A stretch of 64,000 bases of DNA from Mesorhabditis belari (GCA_958450365.1 CAUEEP010000724.1:620001-684000), one strand, 5' to 3'. Positions 12,301-22,866 are shown, numbered from the stretch's first letter. Notes: generated from the sequence alone by a model not told the origin. Translations and numbers: made by a program.

Positions 12301-13572
12301 TTTGATGTACAGGTTCTGAACAATATATCTAGGTAATGCAACAACATGGAATGAACGCACTGCGCAGCGATCCCGAATTGATGGGAACATCGGTGGGAAT
12401 GCTGAGAAGATCGGCGTCTCTGTTGCGGCAACTCTCGCGAGCCAACGAATCGCATCGACTCTTTGCAAGGCATCAGAATCGACTACTGCAATTCACCATG
12501 TCTCAATTAGTAAGCGATCTTCAAAAGATCTTCGTTTTCACAATGTTGATAGTTGATAAAAAATCAATTTTCAATTCAAAAATCAAGTTTCAATTCCAAA
12601 AATCAATTCCAATCTTTCAGATGGATTCCCGTGTCGCTGGAATGGTTGCCGATACGTTGTACGCTGTGCAAACGGCTCTTTCGAACGACGAAGAACTATC
12701 AAAAAAGGTTTATAGTAGTTGATAGGAATCTGTAGCAATCTGTAGCAATTAGGCGAATTACTCTTTTTTTTTTACCATTTCTTCATTTAGTTCGAAAATC
12801 ACGGTCTCAACCCGAAGAAGCAAAGAGATGTCGAGATGAAACGAGAGGAACCCGATTCGGATTCGGAGAGTGACGGAGGATTTGAAGAAACGATGGACGC
12901 CAGCACCACGACACAAGAGATCAACGGTCGATGCACGGAAAAGTCCATAACTCCGACACAGGTATGCTTTCATAAATTTTCCAAACTCCAAAACAGCTAC
13001 AACGTTTCGCTTGTAGCTGGCCATTGTCATTGTCTTTGGCCATTGCCATTGACTTTTAAAATTCAATTTCATCGTTTAGCTCGAAGACAACACATCCGAT
13101 TCGACGTCGACCCTTCCTCAGCAAAATGGGAACCGAAATTTGAATGGTCAAGCGGGGAGTGGAAGTGAAAGTGGAGGAAGCCCAAGACAAGGCAATATTG
13201 CAGAGGTAGTGCTAATAAAATGAAAACAATGATAACAATGAAAACCATTTCTTCATAGCCTTGAGTCTGCTGGCTGAAATTTTAATCATTTCCATAACTG
13301 CTTGAAAGTTTGAGCCATGGAAGTGGCTGTCGTAAATGTAGAAGGTCTTGAAGAAGTGAAGAAAGTGGCAAAAATGAATTGTTGCTCAGTTTCCATGAGC
13401 CAAGTTGAAGTGGCGGCTAATGTGCTTATTAAGCATTCTATTGAAAACTTTGTTTCAGGTAAAAGGACAGGCCACCAAAACGACACAACAACAACAACAA
13501 CAACAATCGACACGAGCCGTCCCAAATGGGATTCATCCGCGAGAAAACGGTGGAATGACGGCCGTGGCTTGA
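345..13572 (+). CDS. let-526: ARID/BAF250 subunit of SWI/SNF (LET-526/Osa/ARID1 type), 5' partial
   Basis: The protein is the ARID-containing, BAF-defining subunit of the nuclear SWI/SNF chromatin remodeller. Thirty-one exons join in phase to 1394 residues, open at the 5' edge: 345-461, 500-568, 610-746, 958-1040, 1566-1715, 3094-3477, 4039-4128, 4581-4702, 5045-5122, 5240-5314, 5663-5793, 6122-6287, 6915-7115, 7155-7259, 7299-7394, 7461-7655, 7749-7907, 7985-8084, 8124-8320, 8716-8838, 8920-9093, 9175-9252, 9776-9853, 9927-10048, 10880-11026, 11066-11198, 12333-12509, 12621-12707, 12791-12961, 13080-13205, 13459-13572. Residues about 12-110 form an ARID domain (HFFERLVAFCEQQGEPITVV, then DLHRLYIAVRNRGGFEKV). 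A long Pro/Gln/Tyr-rich low-complexity region follows (about 150-660). From RVLMALRSGLETEAIWALNA (exon 16) to about residue 1260 it matches the BAF250_C repeat region. The tail is acidic, Ser-rich and poly-Gln, ending at TGA 13570-13572. Two introns are only 39 nt. The least certain parts are the donor at 1715 and the exon starting at 3094. ARID plus BAF250_C excludes the PBAF-type ARID2. Confidence 0.9.
1190..1345 (+). repeat. Partial copy of the 47663-48196 mariner-type MITE
   Basis: This part of let-526 intron 4 (1041-1565) resembles the interior of the element at 47706-47810. Shared blocks include TGGTTTGCTCTAAAT and TCAATTTGGGTT in the same order. Terminal inverted repeats are not visible here, so it is a truncated or eroded copy. 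The rest of the intron holds nothing recognisable. Confidence 0.45.
4196..4545 (+). repeat. Foldback MITE family B, copy 1
   Basis: The element is a long imperfect inverted repeat in let-526 intron 7. Its ends resemble AACGAAAATATCTGTC and the reverse complement, followed by a block of T and GTCGGCAAT. Both arms contain CATTCGATGCAGAAT. Homologous copies lie at about 9300-9700 and 43826-44226. It has no coding capacity and is probably a non-autonomous DNA transposon. Confidence 0.65.
4786..4995 (+). repeat. Dispersed repeat family D, copy 2
   Basis: This is the second and closest homologue of the 93-300 repeat, in let-526 intron 8. It shares the blocks AGTTCTCGATAA, GAGATTCAGGGC and ACTACGCGAGTGTACGCC in the same order and orientation. 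Confidence 0.6.
5955..6085. repeat. Degenerate AGATATCTAA-type simple repeat
   Basis: The unit AGATATCT, itself a palindrome, recurs about ten times with short A/T spacers in let-526 intron 11. It shows no gene or TE signature. Confidence 0.5.
6318..6865. mobile_element. Foldback element with tRNA-like modules on both arms
   Basis: The element lies in let-526 intron 12 (6288-6914). The outer arms about 6318-6410 and 6757-6865 are imperfect inverted repeats (GGCCACAAGGCTGAGGTGGC against GCCACCTCAGCCTTGTGACC). A second inverted pair is nested inside. Each arm carries a tRNA-like module. On the left, TGGTGTATTGG (box-A like) precedes GGTTCGATTCC (a perfect B box) at about 6405-6474. The right arm has the diverged copy in reverse. 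No full cloverleaf could be drawn, so it is not called a tRNA gene. Confidence 0.6.
8430..8640. repeat. Foldback MITE family A, copy 1
   Basis: The inverted repeat lies in let-526 intron 19 (8321-8715). The arms contain CTCAAATATCTTGGCGTTGG and its reverse complement, separated by a block with GATGCGCCAAGTCTTTCTCT. The same structure occurs twice in tandem at 56020-56345 in a tbh-1 intron. Confidence 0.65.
9300..9700. repeat. Foldback MITE family B, copy 2
   Basis: This palindromic element fills most of let-526 intron 22 (9253-9775). The ends are AACGAAAATATCTGTCGC and the reverse complement of GACAGACGTTTTCGTT. It contains the family motif GATGCAGAATAAAATTGCG on both arms. Confidence 0.7.
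10079..10748. mobile_element. TIR element with an internal minisatellite
   Basis: The element occupies most of let-526 intron 24 (10049-10879). The left end AGGGTCCGAGTGGTCATCGG and right end (reverse complement AGGGTGTCCG, then AAGTGGTCATCGG) begin long inverted repeats of about 100 bp. Both repeats continue through AAAATTTTCTCGTAGATTTT. Next to the right arm (10580-10670) is a short array of GAGGCTAAACCTGTGGC-like units. No transposase is visible. Confidence 0.6.
11199..12332. repeat. Large let-526 intron 26 with a foldback and scattered repeats
   Basis: This 1.1-kb intron carries an inverted repeat at about 11620-11828 (AACGAAAATTGCGCCGAATG against CATTCGGCGCAATTTTCGTT). It also has a 37-bp block with CTCTGAAACTTTTACCAATG at 11366-11402 and 11486-11522, and in reverse near 11985-12012. 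No exon is recognised here. Confidence 0.5.
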
Positions 13573-14635
13573 GCTTGAGATCGATTCCATCTATAGATGA
13601 ATGAATCTAGAGATTCGCCGACGACTTTCGCCGATCTCGGATATCTCTCCTTTACTCACATTTGATCTCGTTTACTTCCCACCCGGATATTAGACTTCTC
13701 TCGTTGATCTGTCCTTAGCTCGTCGATAGTCAATAGTCAAAATCATTTCATTTCACTCATAGATCAAGCAAAAACAAAACAAAACAAAACAAAACATTTC
13801 CATCGAATGGGATGCCACTGGTCATCTCATTTGCGTGTGCACATGTAGTTTTTTCACATTTTCTCTACAACTTTTCCTCTACGACTTTTGTAAAATCAAA
13901 AAAACTCACCATTTTACCTCTATCACTCAATTTTGTAGCTCTTTTTAGCTCTATGTGAATCTTAATTAGTGTTCTTTTCACACCATTTACCCTCACCCCA
14001 TTTTTGTGGATATCCGAAATTTGCGCCCATCACATTACGGGAGGGAGGGGTGTCTTTGAAAATTTGACTTCAAAAACTTCAAAATGCAAAAATTTCGACA
14101 CCCCGCCCAATTAATCTCTCCGGTTTTCGCCCCATTTCACACCGCTTTTTCCGCTCTCAATGTGTTTTTCCTCAACTTTTTCTCTCTCTCTCTCTCTTCT
14201 ATGCGTGATTGAGGTATGTACCGTGTATGAGTTTACCTATTGGCCCTCGTTCCCCAAAAAACAAAAATGTCTCCCCAAGTGTATTTTTTTTCGAAGATTT
14301 CACTTCATTTCCTCTTTCCTTCCCACACTCAAAAAACACTCATTTTCAATGCTCACATTTTAATCACACGCTGGGCTTTGCGTCTCGCTCTGTATGACTA
14401 CGATCTATTTTTCTCCTTGTGTGTTTCTTTTCGTCGTATGTGAAAAGGTTTTATAAATTATTTGTTAATTCGTTGATAAATTATTCAGCACATTTTTGAT
14501 ATCGAAAAATGACAGCAAAAAAAGTCCACGTGCTGTGCAAATTTCAAAAATGATCTAAATTTATCAAACTGCTCGTAAATAACGAAACTGGAACAAAAAA
14601 AAACCCTCCCGCGCCTGTAAATCCGTCTTTTAGAT
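13573..14635. other. let-526 3' flank/3' UTR region, no further gene seen
   Basis: The stretch from the let-526 stop to the shared poly(A) palindrome is T/C-rich with several homopolymer runs. It holds no convincing reading frame. It is best read as a long 3' UTR plus spacer. Confidence 0.4.
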
Positions 14636-14649
14636 AATAAAGCTTTATT
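14636..14649. terminator. Palindromic bidirectional poly(A) signal between let-526 and ero-1
   Basis: AATAAAGCTTTATT reads AATAAA on both strands. It lies 1064 nt after the let-526 stop and 557 nt after the ero-1 stop, between the two converging genes. It could serve cleavage of both transcripts; use has not been shown. Confidence 0.5.
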
Positions 14650-15206
14650 GCACTGATATTACAATAGTAGATGGACTTTTTGAAAATAAATATTATCACA
14701 GGCTTCAAGAAAAATTAGTCCTTAGGATCCGTATCGCAAATGGGGTCGCTTTCAAAAGGTATAGAAAGTCAAAGAATAGAATAGCACAACTTTGAAAGCG
14801 AGAGCCCAATATAACCTAAGGAAAACCATAGCAAAAAATGATTTAGATTTGTACAAACAAACAAATAAGAAAAGAATTGATATGATATGATAAAAAAAGC
14901 AAAAAGAAAGAAACAGAAATGTTGAACGAGTGAAGAAACACAACTGAAATAAATAGAAAAAAAGAAAAGATTAAGGCAATAAAGAAAAACACCGAAGAGC
15001 ACCCTAGGTCATGAATTGTCCCTTATTGGATTTGTTTATCGATATTCTTTACAAAAACGATTCGAGTCCTTTATACCGATAAACAAAATCTTATTAAAGA
15101 ATGCACTACAATAGCCCTAGAATATACATATGCTTAAGAGAAGCGAAAAAATAGACCCGATAGATATCCGTTTTGGTTGCGAAGGGAAGTGAATCGTGTC
15201 GTTTGA

Positions 15207-18200
15207 TCACAAATCGGTGTGTCCAGTTGTTGTTTGGGGAAGCATCGCTTTCCGGAACTCCCCAACCTCGAAAATTGACGACGAATACCGACCGAGCGAT
15301 TGGAAGAGTGAAACGACCTCGTTTCTAAATGGAAAACTTAAGGCAAGTTAGAAAAACCCTACAATTATTTTTAAAAAAGTAGATTATTCTTTTGCACATT
15401 TGATATTCGCTACAAAACAGTACCTTGTCAATTGGAAAGGCGGTTCCCGGCCGGGCTCAACTGATCGGAAATGTGAATACGGTAGATCAGAGAAAAGAAT
15501 CTTCAAAGCGGTGCCCATTCCATGTGTTTGAAGCTAAATGATTGCGTTCATTCAGGGGTGGTACTATTTGGCTTTTATAAGCTTGTAAATTGAAATTTTA
15601 AAATTTTCAAGCCTTGTAAATCAATTTACAAGCTTGTAACTGTCCAAATAGTACTACCGCAGTAAAAATAATAAAGTTGCTTTACCTTCCCCCATAGACG
15701 ACACTTATCGCAACCAACACAATCCATAATGCGAGAAATGTTGAGGAAATGTGACCGGAATTCCTCACGCAACTCACGAGCTTGCGCCTCAACACCCTAA
15801 AGAGAAAATCTTGGGTTGATGGGTTGATAATCATTAGGTAATTAGGTGTGCGTTCATAAAAAGCTTAACTTGAAAAAACTTGTCACTTTTGTCTTTGAAG
15901 CTAACAATTTCGTTGTAAGGCTTATTTAACTTTAACTTGAAGCTTTAAAAGATCGTACCTGGAACATATATTGCTCATCAAAATGATTTGGATGTTCTCG
16001 AATCGTCTCCAAAAGGTCCTCAATGGCTGCACGTGTTTCCGAATCGTCCTAAAGATAAGTCACTTTTAAAACAAGATCAACATTTGGTTGCCTTTTCATT
16101 TCCCGTGTAAAAGAGCTCATTTTGCAAGTAGGGAGCCGCTTTGATGATAGCACGAAGTTCCAATAAAAAGGTGAAATAGACGTTCCTCAATCTGAAATCA
16201 AAAAATTAAATGAACGTCAAACTTTGTTTAAGCCATCGTAGTCGAAGCAAAAATAGTACACAGTACCGTTGTGGTCCTTCCCAACTCCATTTCGTCCCGA
16301 AGCGTCCAGCAAACATCTCCACATTTCTGTACCATGTTCCAGTGCCAAATCCAGCAGGTGCTAAACAAATTTAGTACTTTTGTGTTAAAATTCCAGTTTT
16401 ATTCTTTGCTAGTACTAATTTATTGCATGATACGCAAAATTACTCACCAGGTTTATAATTGTGAGCGCTGATCGAGATCGTGATCGCCGAATGAAGACCA
16501 GAAATGAGACGATAAAACACTCGTTTCTCCAAGCACAAGCCTAAATATTATCTTTCCAATGGTTAATACCAGTTTTAATACGAATTGGATAGATAGGTGG
16601 ACATAGTATAGCTTTGCACCAAGACTGTCAGGCATAGCTATTTGAATTCGGAGTCAGGGTTTCAGTCTTGACTCTTGTCAGTAAAATCTAACAGTCTTGT
16701 GATAGTAAAGGTAAGAAATTTGGAAAATCGGCAAAAATCGAAGCACAAAATTTAACGACACGCAGCTGCAACAATAAACGTGCTTAAAGAGAAAACTTTT
16801 CACGAACAACATTGAAAAGGCATTTTCAAAGAAAACACTGAACCCACCACCCTATATCGATGATAACGTACCTTCTAGATTAGTTTTTATTATTATTTGC
16901 ACATTAAAATTTCTGTATTGAAGTCAATATCTAAACTTACCTAGATTGTTTGGATTGATGAGAAAATTCTTGTCGAACTTCGGATCCGGTCTAAAAGGGA
17001 ATATGTTTAGTGGTAAATAAAAAAAATCTCTCACTTGAAGCAATTTTCTTGATAAATACTCTTCCAGACTCGCAAAGCACTGTCTCCCTTGTATCCTGTG
17101 TATCGTTCGGGGTTTTTCAGAAGATCCACATAGTGCATCTCCAATGATTCTTCATCTAACGTAAGAAAATAAGTCTTAAAGAAAACATCAAAGGACTAAA
17201 ATTAAACTTTATTTAGTTTCAATATCTTACCATCTACTTCGCAGAATTTGTCGTGATCTGCTCTATCGTGTTCATCCCATTCGGCGTGTCGTTGTTTCTC
17301 ACCCTCACTCAACGATCGATCCACTGGATCAAAAGTGTTCGCCGTGTCACCTGCACATTTCTCATTGCCATTGGAAGCTTTCTAAAAAGCAAGCTTACAA
17401 ATGTTGCTGAAAACGGAAAAATTCCGCACTACTATATACCATCAATACTCAATAAGACGAACGTTTTACGTACAGACATGAAACAAAGGGATAAAATGCC
17501 AATGAAAGTCTACCCTACCTTTAGCTTTTGTGGGGCTAATAAATAAATTAGAAACAAGCAATTAAAATGAACCAAAAAACGAGACCTTAGGAAAGACGTG
17601 AGTGCGAGCGGGGACGGTTTTGTTTTGGCCGCTTCGCGAAGCGTTTACCGATGATCGCATTCCAACCATGCGTACCTGCACATTAAGCATGAATCTAGCA
17701 AAATTAACAAAGTTTTTGTGTTAATACAAGAGACATTGATGTGAAAATTGTTAGCAAGGAGGCCAAAAGCAATTGGTATGAAAATTGTGAGAAAAATTGA
17801 CAAAAATTTTGTTATTATTGTGGACAGATTCATACAACTTGAGTGTGTTATTTGCGGTGCAGTAAAAGAAAACAATGAATGGCATGCAAGATTTGAACAA
17901 GTTATGATTTCTGAAATACATCACGTAAAAGCTTTACGTGATGTATTTCAGAAATTTTTAAAGTGAATTGCATTTTTTTATTCAAAAACTATTCTTATGT
18001 TTTTGCGAGTTAACAAAAGAAAAGAACTTTTCGGTGCATGCAACTCTTTTTGCCCACATGCAAACATTGTATAGTTTGGCAACATTATTACACAAGTAAC
18101 CAACCGTTGTAACAACAGCCGGTCGCTTCAAACCAGCAGGCACTTCATCATCGCATGTCATTATCCCGCATTCCTTTGAGCCACATTGGCGATCATCCGG

Positions 18201-18724
18201 CCAAAATGGACATTGTTTATCCATGTTTACCTAAACAAATATCATTAAAAGTTAGCAACAACGATGGTACTTTGTAATATCGGAAAAATGGTCGTTGTAA
18301 GAGTCGAGTGAGCTTCTTGTGGAGGACTTCATTGTTGAACACATCAATCGAGTCTGAAGAGCAGTCACAAGGTTCCACCGCTTCATTCTAAATCAGTTAC
18401 ATGTGAAACAATTCAGTAGATTCAGTAGATTTCTTTTTATTAGTAGATTCAGTAGGTTTTAAAATGCTGAATCGCTGTTGAATTCTTTAGCCAAGTATTT
18501 TTTCAAATTGCTTATTCAAATTTTAAAAACGATTTAATCGTGTCTATTTTTAATCGATTTAATCGAGATAAGATATTATTAAATTAAGCAGCAATAAGTT
18601 ATAGTAACAAGGATAATAAACTGACCTCTTTGCAAAAACACTGTCGTTTCTCATCGAATTGTGCGTTGACGAGTGAAGAGATCAGAACGACGGCAAGCCC
18701 CGTCAAAATCGCTTTCCGCAACAT
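15207..18724 (-). CDS. ero-1: ERO1 endoplasmic reticulum thiol oxidase
   Basis: ERO1 is the FAD-dependent ER oxidase that reoxidises protein disulphide isomerase. Exons in coding order: 18724-18626, 18387-18271, 18230-18105, 17381-17231, 17155-17035, 16990-16941, 16540-16448, 16360-16267, 16191-16092, 16048-15959, 15796-15686, 15533-15424, 15324-15207. They give 459 residues, close to the family length. The N-terminus is a signal peptide ([20 protein letters not shown], then AQ). QCFCKE and [14 protein letters not shown] match the family N-terminus. [15 protein letters not shown] holds the shuttle cysteines (C88 and C93). [20 protein letters not shown] and [13 protein letters not shown] match the core. 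The catalytic CVGCDKC is C373-C376-C379. The ninth intron (16049-16091) requires a GC donor to keep frame. Another reading with ATG at 18731 would be in a different frame and lacks the signal peptide. Confidence 0.93.
17382..18104. repeat. ero-1 intron 3 with a near-perfect palindrome
   Basis: This 723-nt intron is much longer than most others in the gene. It contains 23-bp perfect inverted arms at 17907-17929 and 17933-17955 around a 3-nt spacer (AAATACATCACGTAAA and its complement). No terminal repeats of a larger element were found. Confidence 0.55.
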
Positions 18725-18749
18725 CGGGCATACGGTGGGCTTTCGCTAT

Positions 18750-18761
18750 CTGAAAAAAAAA
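18750..18761 (-). promoter_or_regulatory. Probable spliced-leader trans-splice acceptor of ero-1
   Basis: On the minus strand, a run of nine T followed by CAG ends 26 nt before the ero-1 start codon. No upstream 5' exon is apparent. This is the usual arrangement of an SL acceptor in nematodes, though a 5' UTR cis-intron is not excluded. Confidence 0.5.
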
Positions 18762-19410
18762 GATAAAATTGACTAAATTATAATTTAGAAAACAAGCAAA
18801 ACAAGAAATAGCTATTAAATAAAAAAAATGCCAAGTTTTCGAGGGGAAGTGGGTTCAAGACTTAAATAAAGCCCCCAAAAAAAGCGACAAATCTCTGGAA
18901 AGGCTGAAATAAGCCGACGCTGCCTAGAAAATCTTTCCAAAAACCGCCAAAAAACCAAGAATTATCAGCGTTTTTAGACGGGGACTTAACCGGTGCTGTT
19001 GATTCAGCCAATGCCTCAAAAAGCAGCCTCGATACAATGAAAGGGGATAGGATGATCGATAAAATAAACAAAAAGACAAAGCTGACGTATAATAGATGCG
19101 AAAATAGAGTTTCGGTGGGCGGAGAATCATAATGAAGACGAAAGCGCTTTTGAAATGCTGAATAGCTGTTGAATTGCTTTTTACAACAAAAGTATCAAAA
19201 AATCTTTTCAAATTGAATTTTGTCTTACACACAGTGCTAGTTAGAAGAAAGGTAAAATTTGGAGAAATTATATTGATCTAAAGAAAATGGAGAAATTATA
19301 ATTGAAATTGAAATTGAAATAGAAATGGAGAAACCATATTGATCTAAAGCTTGACTAAAAACCAAAATTGTGTAATAATTCTAGGTGATATAAGTTTTCA
19401 AGTTCAAGAA

Positions 19411-19705
19411 ATCAACTGCTTTCACGGGGTAGGCTAATTTCCGCCATTTTATTTGCGCAACGGGGTCATTTGCCCAACTGGGCCATTTGGTCAACTGAGT
19501 CATTTGCGCAACTCGCCATAACTTCCTGTTAAGTGGGCCAATCTTTATGATTTTGGTTTCATTTTGTTGCACTTATTGAGATCTACAAAATGAAATCAAA
19601 ATCATAAAGATTGGCCCACTTAACAGGAAGTTATGGCGAGTTGCGCAAACGACCCAGTTGGGCAAAAAATTTCGCGCAAAGTAGCCTATCCCGCTTTCAC
19701 TTGCA
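19411..19705. mobile_element. Foldback element in the ero-1 upstream spacer
   Basis: The arms of about 115-140 bp are near-perfect over AGTTATGGCGAGTTGCGCAA and its complement and over CTTAACAGGAAGTTATGG. The outer ends contain GGTAGGCTAATT against AAGTAGCCTATCC. It has no coding capacity. The rest of 18762-19410 shows nothing I recognise apart from short repeats of GAAATTGAAATTG type near 19300. Confidence 0.6.
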
Positions 19706-20224
19706 GATTTCACCAGCCAAAATTCTGACCGATAAAATCACCAATTCTCATGGAATCTGTCAAAATATTGGCTTGACATTCCACCGCCAAATGGCACAAG
19801 TCAAATTATTGACGTGTGACGGTGATGGGGTTCGGGAGAAAAGCAAAAAGAAGCAAAAAAAGGAAAAGAAAGTGGTCCCAGCCGCCTTCTTTTTCTCTTC
19901 ACAGTCTTGGCGCTTTCACAAACAAAAACTAGCAGGACCGGTATCTCGGAGAATACTCCAAGTGGGAGGGCGACCAAGCGCAAAGCGTACACAACTATCA
20001 CCTCACTAAAGACACTCAAAATTCAGCTGAACAACAAATTTATTGGGAATTAAAACTTTCTCGTTAAAGTTTAAGCAGTAATTTTCCTTATCCAATAAAC
20101 TAAGAGTAACAGATCGAGAGTGGTTTGCGAAAAATCTGCCTGAAACCTTTTAAACCATACGTGTCCTAATTAAAAATTCAATAGTTATTTCAAGGTATTC
20201 AAGAAAAATGAAAGTTTCAAAGTC

Positions 20225-20519
20225 TCATCGAAAAGAATCAATGCTTCCGTCATCAATAGCCAGAGGAAATGGAAAGAATGAGGAGGCGGTTGTCGGAGAA
20301 ACCTCACAAACAAACGTATCTAAATTGGAAAAAACCCAATTCTACTTCCAGGTAACTTTATCCCGGAAGCCCTTCAACTTAACCGACGTTTCCAACCCAC
20401 TCCATAAGCGTCCTTTCGCAGTCAGTATTGTCGTTGCGGGACCCATTTGCCGAAAGAGTGGCAAGGCAGCACAAAAATTTCCCAAAATCAGCTGTCTCGG
20501 GAGAATCTGAACTGCACAT
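20225..20519 (-). CDS. Small protein of unknown function, two exons
   Basis: Exons 20519-20384 and 20319-20225 join in phase across a 64-nt GT-AG intron to give 76 residues. I do not recognise the product. It begins MCSSDSPETADFGKFLCCLA, has four Cys in the first exon and one in the second, and ends with an acidic tail IDDGSIDSFR. There is no signal peptide or membrane segment. An acceptor-like TTTTAG sits about 30 nt upstream of the ATG and could be a trans-splice site. The gene lies on the same strand as the CCCH gene 0.5 kb upstream and ero-1 1.5 kb downstream. A 100-codon plus-strand ORF over the same bases (20208-20510) has no splice or homology support and is taken as the shadow. Confidence 0.45.
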
Positions 20520-21060
20520 AAAAAACAACCCTGATCCCTAAAATTTTATAACCCGCAATTCCGATTACATCAATCGACTAATAGAACATCGGCATTTTCT
20601 CAAAGACCACCAAAAACACTTCAATTAGCGCAAGGGGCTTTGCCCTTTCTTTTGTCACAGCCCATATGGCTTAATGAATACGGCCGATTTTGCTTCCTGC
20701 ATTTCAACGATGCAAGACCAGTTTAAATAACTTTAGCTTTAATCCTTTTTGTTTATAGTTAGGTATCCTCAATCCAAGTTTATTCCTTCAGAATTGCTGC
20801 GTTACAAATAAATCATAAAGAGACAAACTAGGTGCTTCAAGCACGTCAAAAGAATAAAACAAAATTTCCACCATATATGGAGGAAAAACGGCATTTCACA
20901 AAATAATCAAATTGAAAAAGGTGAGGAAAGAGAAAAATTCTCACGACAGCATAAACAATAACCGAAAGATTGCAATCACTGGAAGCCAATTTTGGACTCT
21001 CTTGGAGAGTTAATATACCACAACAAACAAAATTGAGAGATACACAATACCCAAAATAAA

Positions 21061-22302
21061 CTACAGATTGAAGCTTTGATTGAATGGATACGCTGGTGAA
21101 AAGAGTCCCGATTCAGACGAGCTCGAAAAAGTGGCAGAGAATTGGGCCGACGTGCGACGGCTGCTCTTTTCGACTTCTGTCATCCCCTCCTAAATATTAA
21201 TGTTTTAATTAACCTTGAAACAGCATTAGTACAAATTTTTTAAAATGAAGCCATTAATCGCTTTAAATTACTAGCTAAACGTACCTCAGCTTGGAAGCTT
21301 TTCAGATATTGCGTGGCCATGTAAGATTGCCATGCAGCCATCTCTTTTTCCAAACCTTGAGCAATAACCTAAATCAATAATGTAGTTAGCCAATTAAGCA
21401 AAACCAACCCCGGCTTGGTGAATCGATCTGCATTTGATAGGCATGAAGATGACAGTGTCTTCTGCGTACTCGGCTTTGAATGAAGCTGGAGGGATGCCTT
21501 TTTCTAGACAAATAGTTTATCGTCGTTCATAAAGATTCCATCTTTAGAAACAAAAATGAATACCTTGATGTGGTTCCGAGACAAGATTCTCACGCAGAGG
21601 CAGCAAAGTTTTGCATTGGGATTCCCTTGGCTTTTGAATGGGCTGGATTGGTTTTCGGTAATGTGTGGCCATTTGTTGAGCTGCAAAGTATTGCTCGTTT
21701 TCACACGAAGTTCGCAGATCCTTCTCTCCGTGAGCATACCAACAATCCTCTCCAAATCTAGAACAACAAACATTTAAAATAAGAAATTTTTAAAGCGTAC
21801 TTGCAGTCGGCTCCAGTAACATAATAGTCGCATAGCGTTGTCTTGAAGAGAGCCGGGTTTTTGCAAATTTGTGGAGCTCGTGCATAGTTCCTTCGGTGGT
21901 AATTTTGCCGATAACTAAAAATGAAAAGTTAAAAGACTAGAAACTCTCGATCCCCTCAAACTTTTCGAAGCGCTTAGTTGTCTAGAATTTAAAAAGAGGT
22001 TTATTGTTCTGATACATTAACTAGGGGTGTAGTTTTTAACACCGAACATACAAGCATAAGTAGCAGCAAGAATAGCATGGTCCTAGTTAAACCTATTGTC
22101 ATTGTTGTTATACATCACTATCAGCTCCACGCAAGAACAAGCTACTGGTTGTGATTTCTCTTTAGTCATCTTTGCAAGTCACCAAAGTTTGTGCTTACAG
22201 TTTACACAGATCACTACTTCAAAAAGTCCAAACTAACCGAGAAGGAGCTGAAGAATTCATGTAACCGGCTTGACGATCCCCAAACGTGAAAGTGCTGTTC
22301 AT
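21061..22302 (-). CDS. Single CCCH-type (C-x8-C-x5-C-x3-H) zinc-finger protein
   Basis: Exons 22302-22238, 21914-21801, 21757-21564, 21503-21409, 21368-21285 and 21189-21061 give 226 residues with all phases consistent. Residues 46-75 form a TTP/TIS11-type finger: KTTLCDYYVTGAD, then C59, C65 and H69 (spacing 8, 5, 3), followed by the usual GEKDLR. Such fingers bind AU-rich or U-rich RNA. In nematodes the family includes OMA/MEX/POS germline regulators and the CCCH-1 type. Most relatives carry two fingers. Here no second complete finger was found; only isolated Cys (C78) and a later CRSIH follow. The C-terminal part is Ser-rich (SSRRTSAQFSATFSSSSES), typical for phosphorylation but unassigned. 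An acceptor ATTTCAG lies about 40 nt before the ATG. Confidence 0.8.
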
Positions 22303-22372
22303 GATTGCACTGACGTTCGTCCGAGAGCTCGTTCACAAAGCCTGAAATTAAAAAGAAACATAAAAAGCTGTA

Positions 22373-22866
22373 ACATTGGTGGTTGGGGGGAGCTACCTAT
22401 ATTTTTGCCTTTTTCAATTTTTCTAGCGTAATCGATAGCGCTAATCAGGATCAGAGTGTTTTTAAGGTAGGTTGTCCACAGTTTTTAGAGTTTTTAGCCA
22501 TAACTAGTGTATCTTTAGTGTACTTCACTATGATCTCAGCACAGAGAGAGGAACTCAAAATGAGACCGTAAAGGAATTAACCTCCAAACCAAAATTATTT
22601 CTCAAAGCTTTTAGAGCCACTGAACTTGAATCAACAAGATAGAACTAAAACGGTTGAATTTAAAATTTCGGTTTCTATGGCCTAATTTTGAGTCCTTTTA
22701 GCAAGATAACCCTCCAAATATGTACAGTACAGACGTGCTACTTTAGAACAAAAGAAAATTCATAAAAAGCCTTTACATAAAAAAACTATTTCTGACCAGT
22801 GCTATCAATTACCCCAGAAGAATTGAAAAGGTCAAAAATATAGATGGTTCCCCCCAACCACCAATG
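22373..22866. mobile_element. MITE with about 50-bp terminal inverted repeats
   Basis: The ends are ACATTGGTGGTTGGGGGG and its complement, flanked by TA on both sides. The inverted repeat continues through CTATATTTTTG. TA flanks suggest the Tc1/mariner superfamily. It lies just upstream of the CCCH gene start and has no meaningful ORF. Confidence 0.7.

Noticed and set aside
13317..13604. 95-codon plus-strand ORF at the end of let-526
   Set aside because: It is out of frame with the spliced terminal exon, which uses the poly-Gln frame and ends at 13572.
20208..20510. 100-codon plus-strand ORF starting MKVSKSHRKES
   Set aside because: The minus-strand two-exon model over the same bases has consistent splice phases; the plus ORF looks like its shadow.
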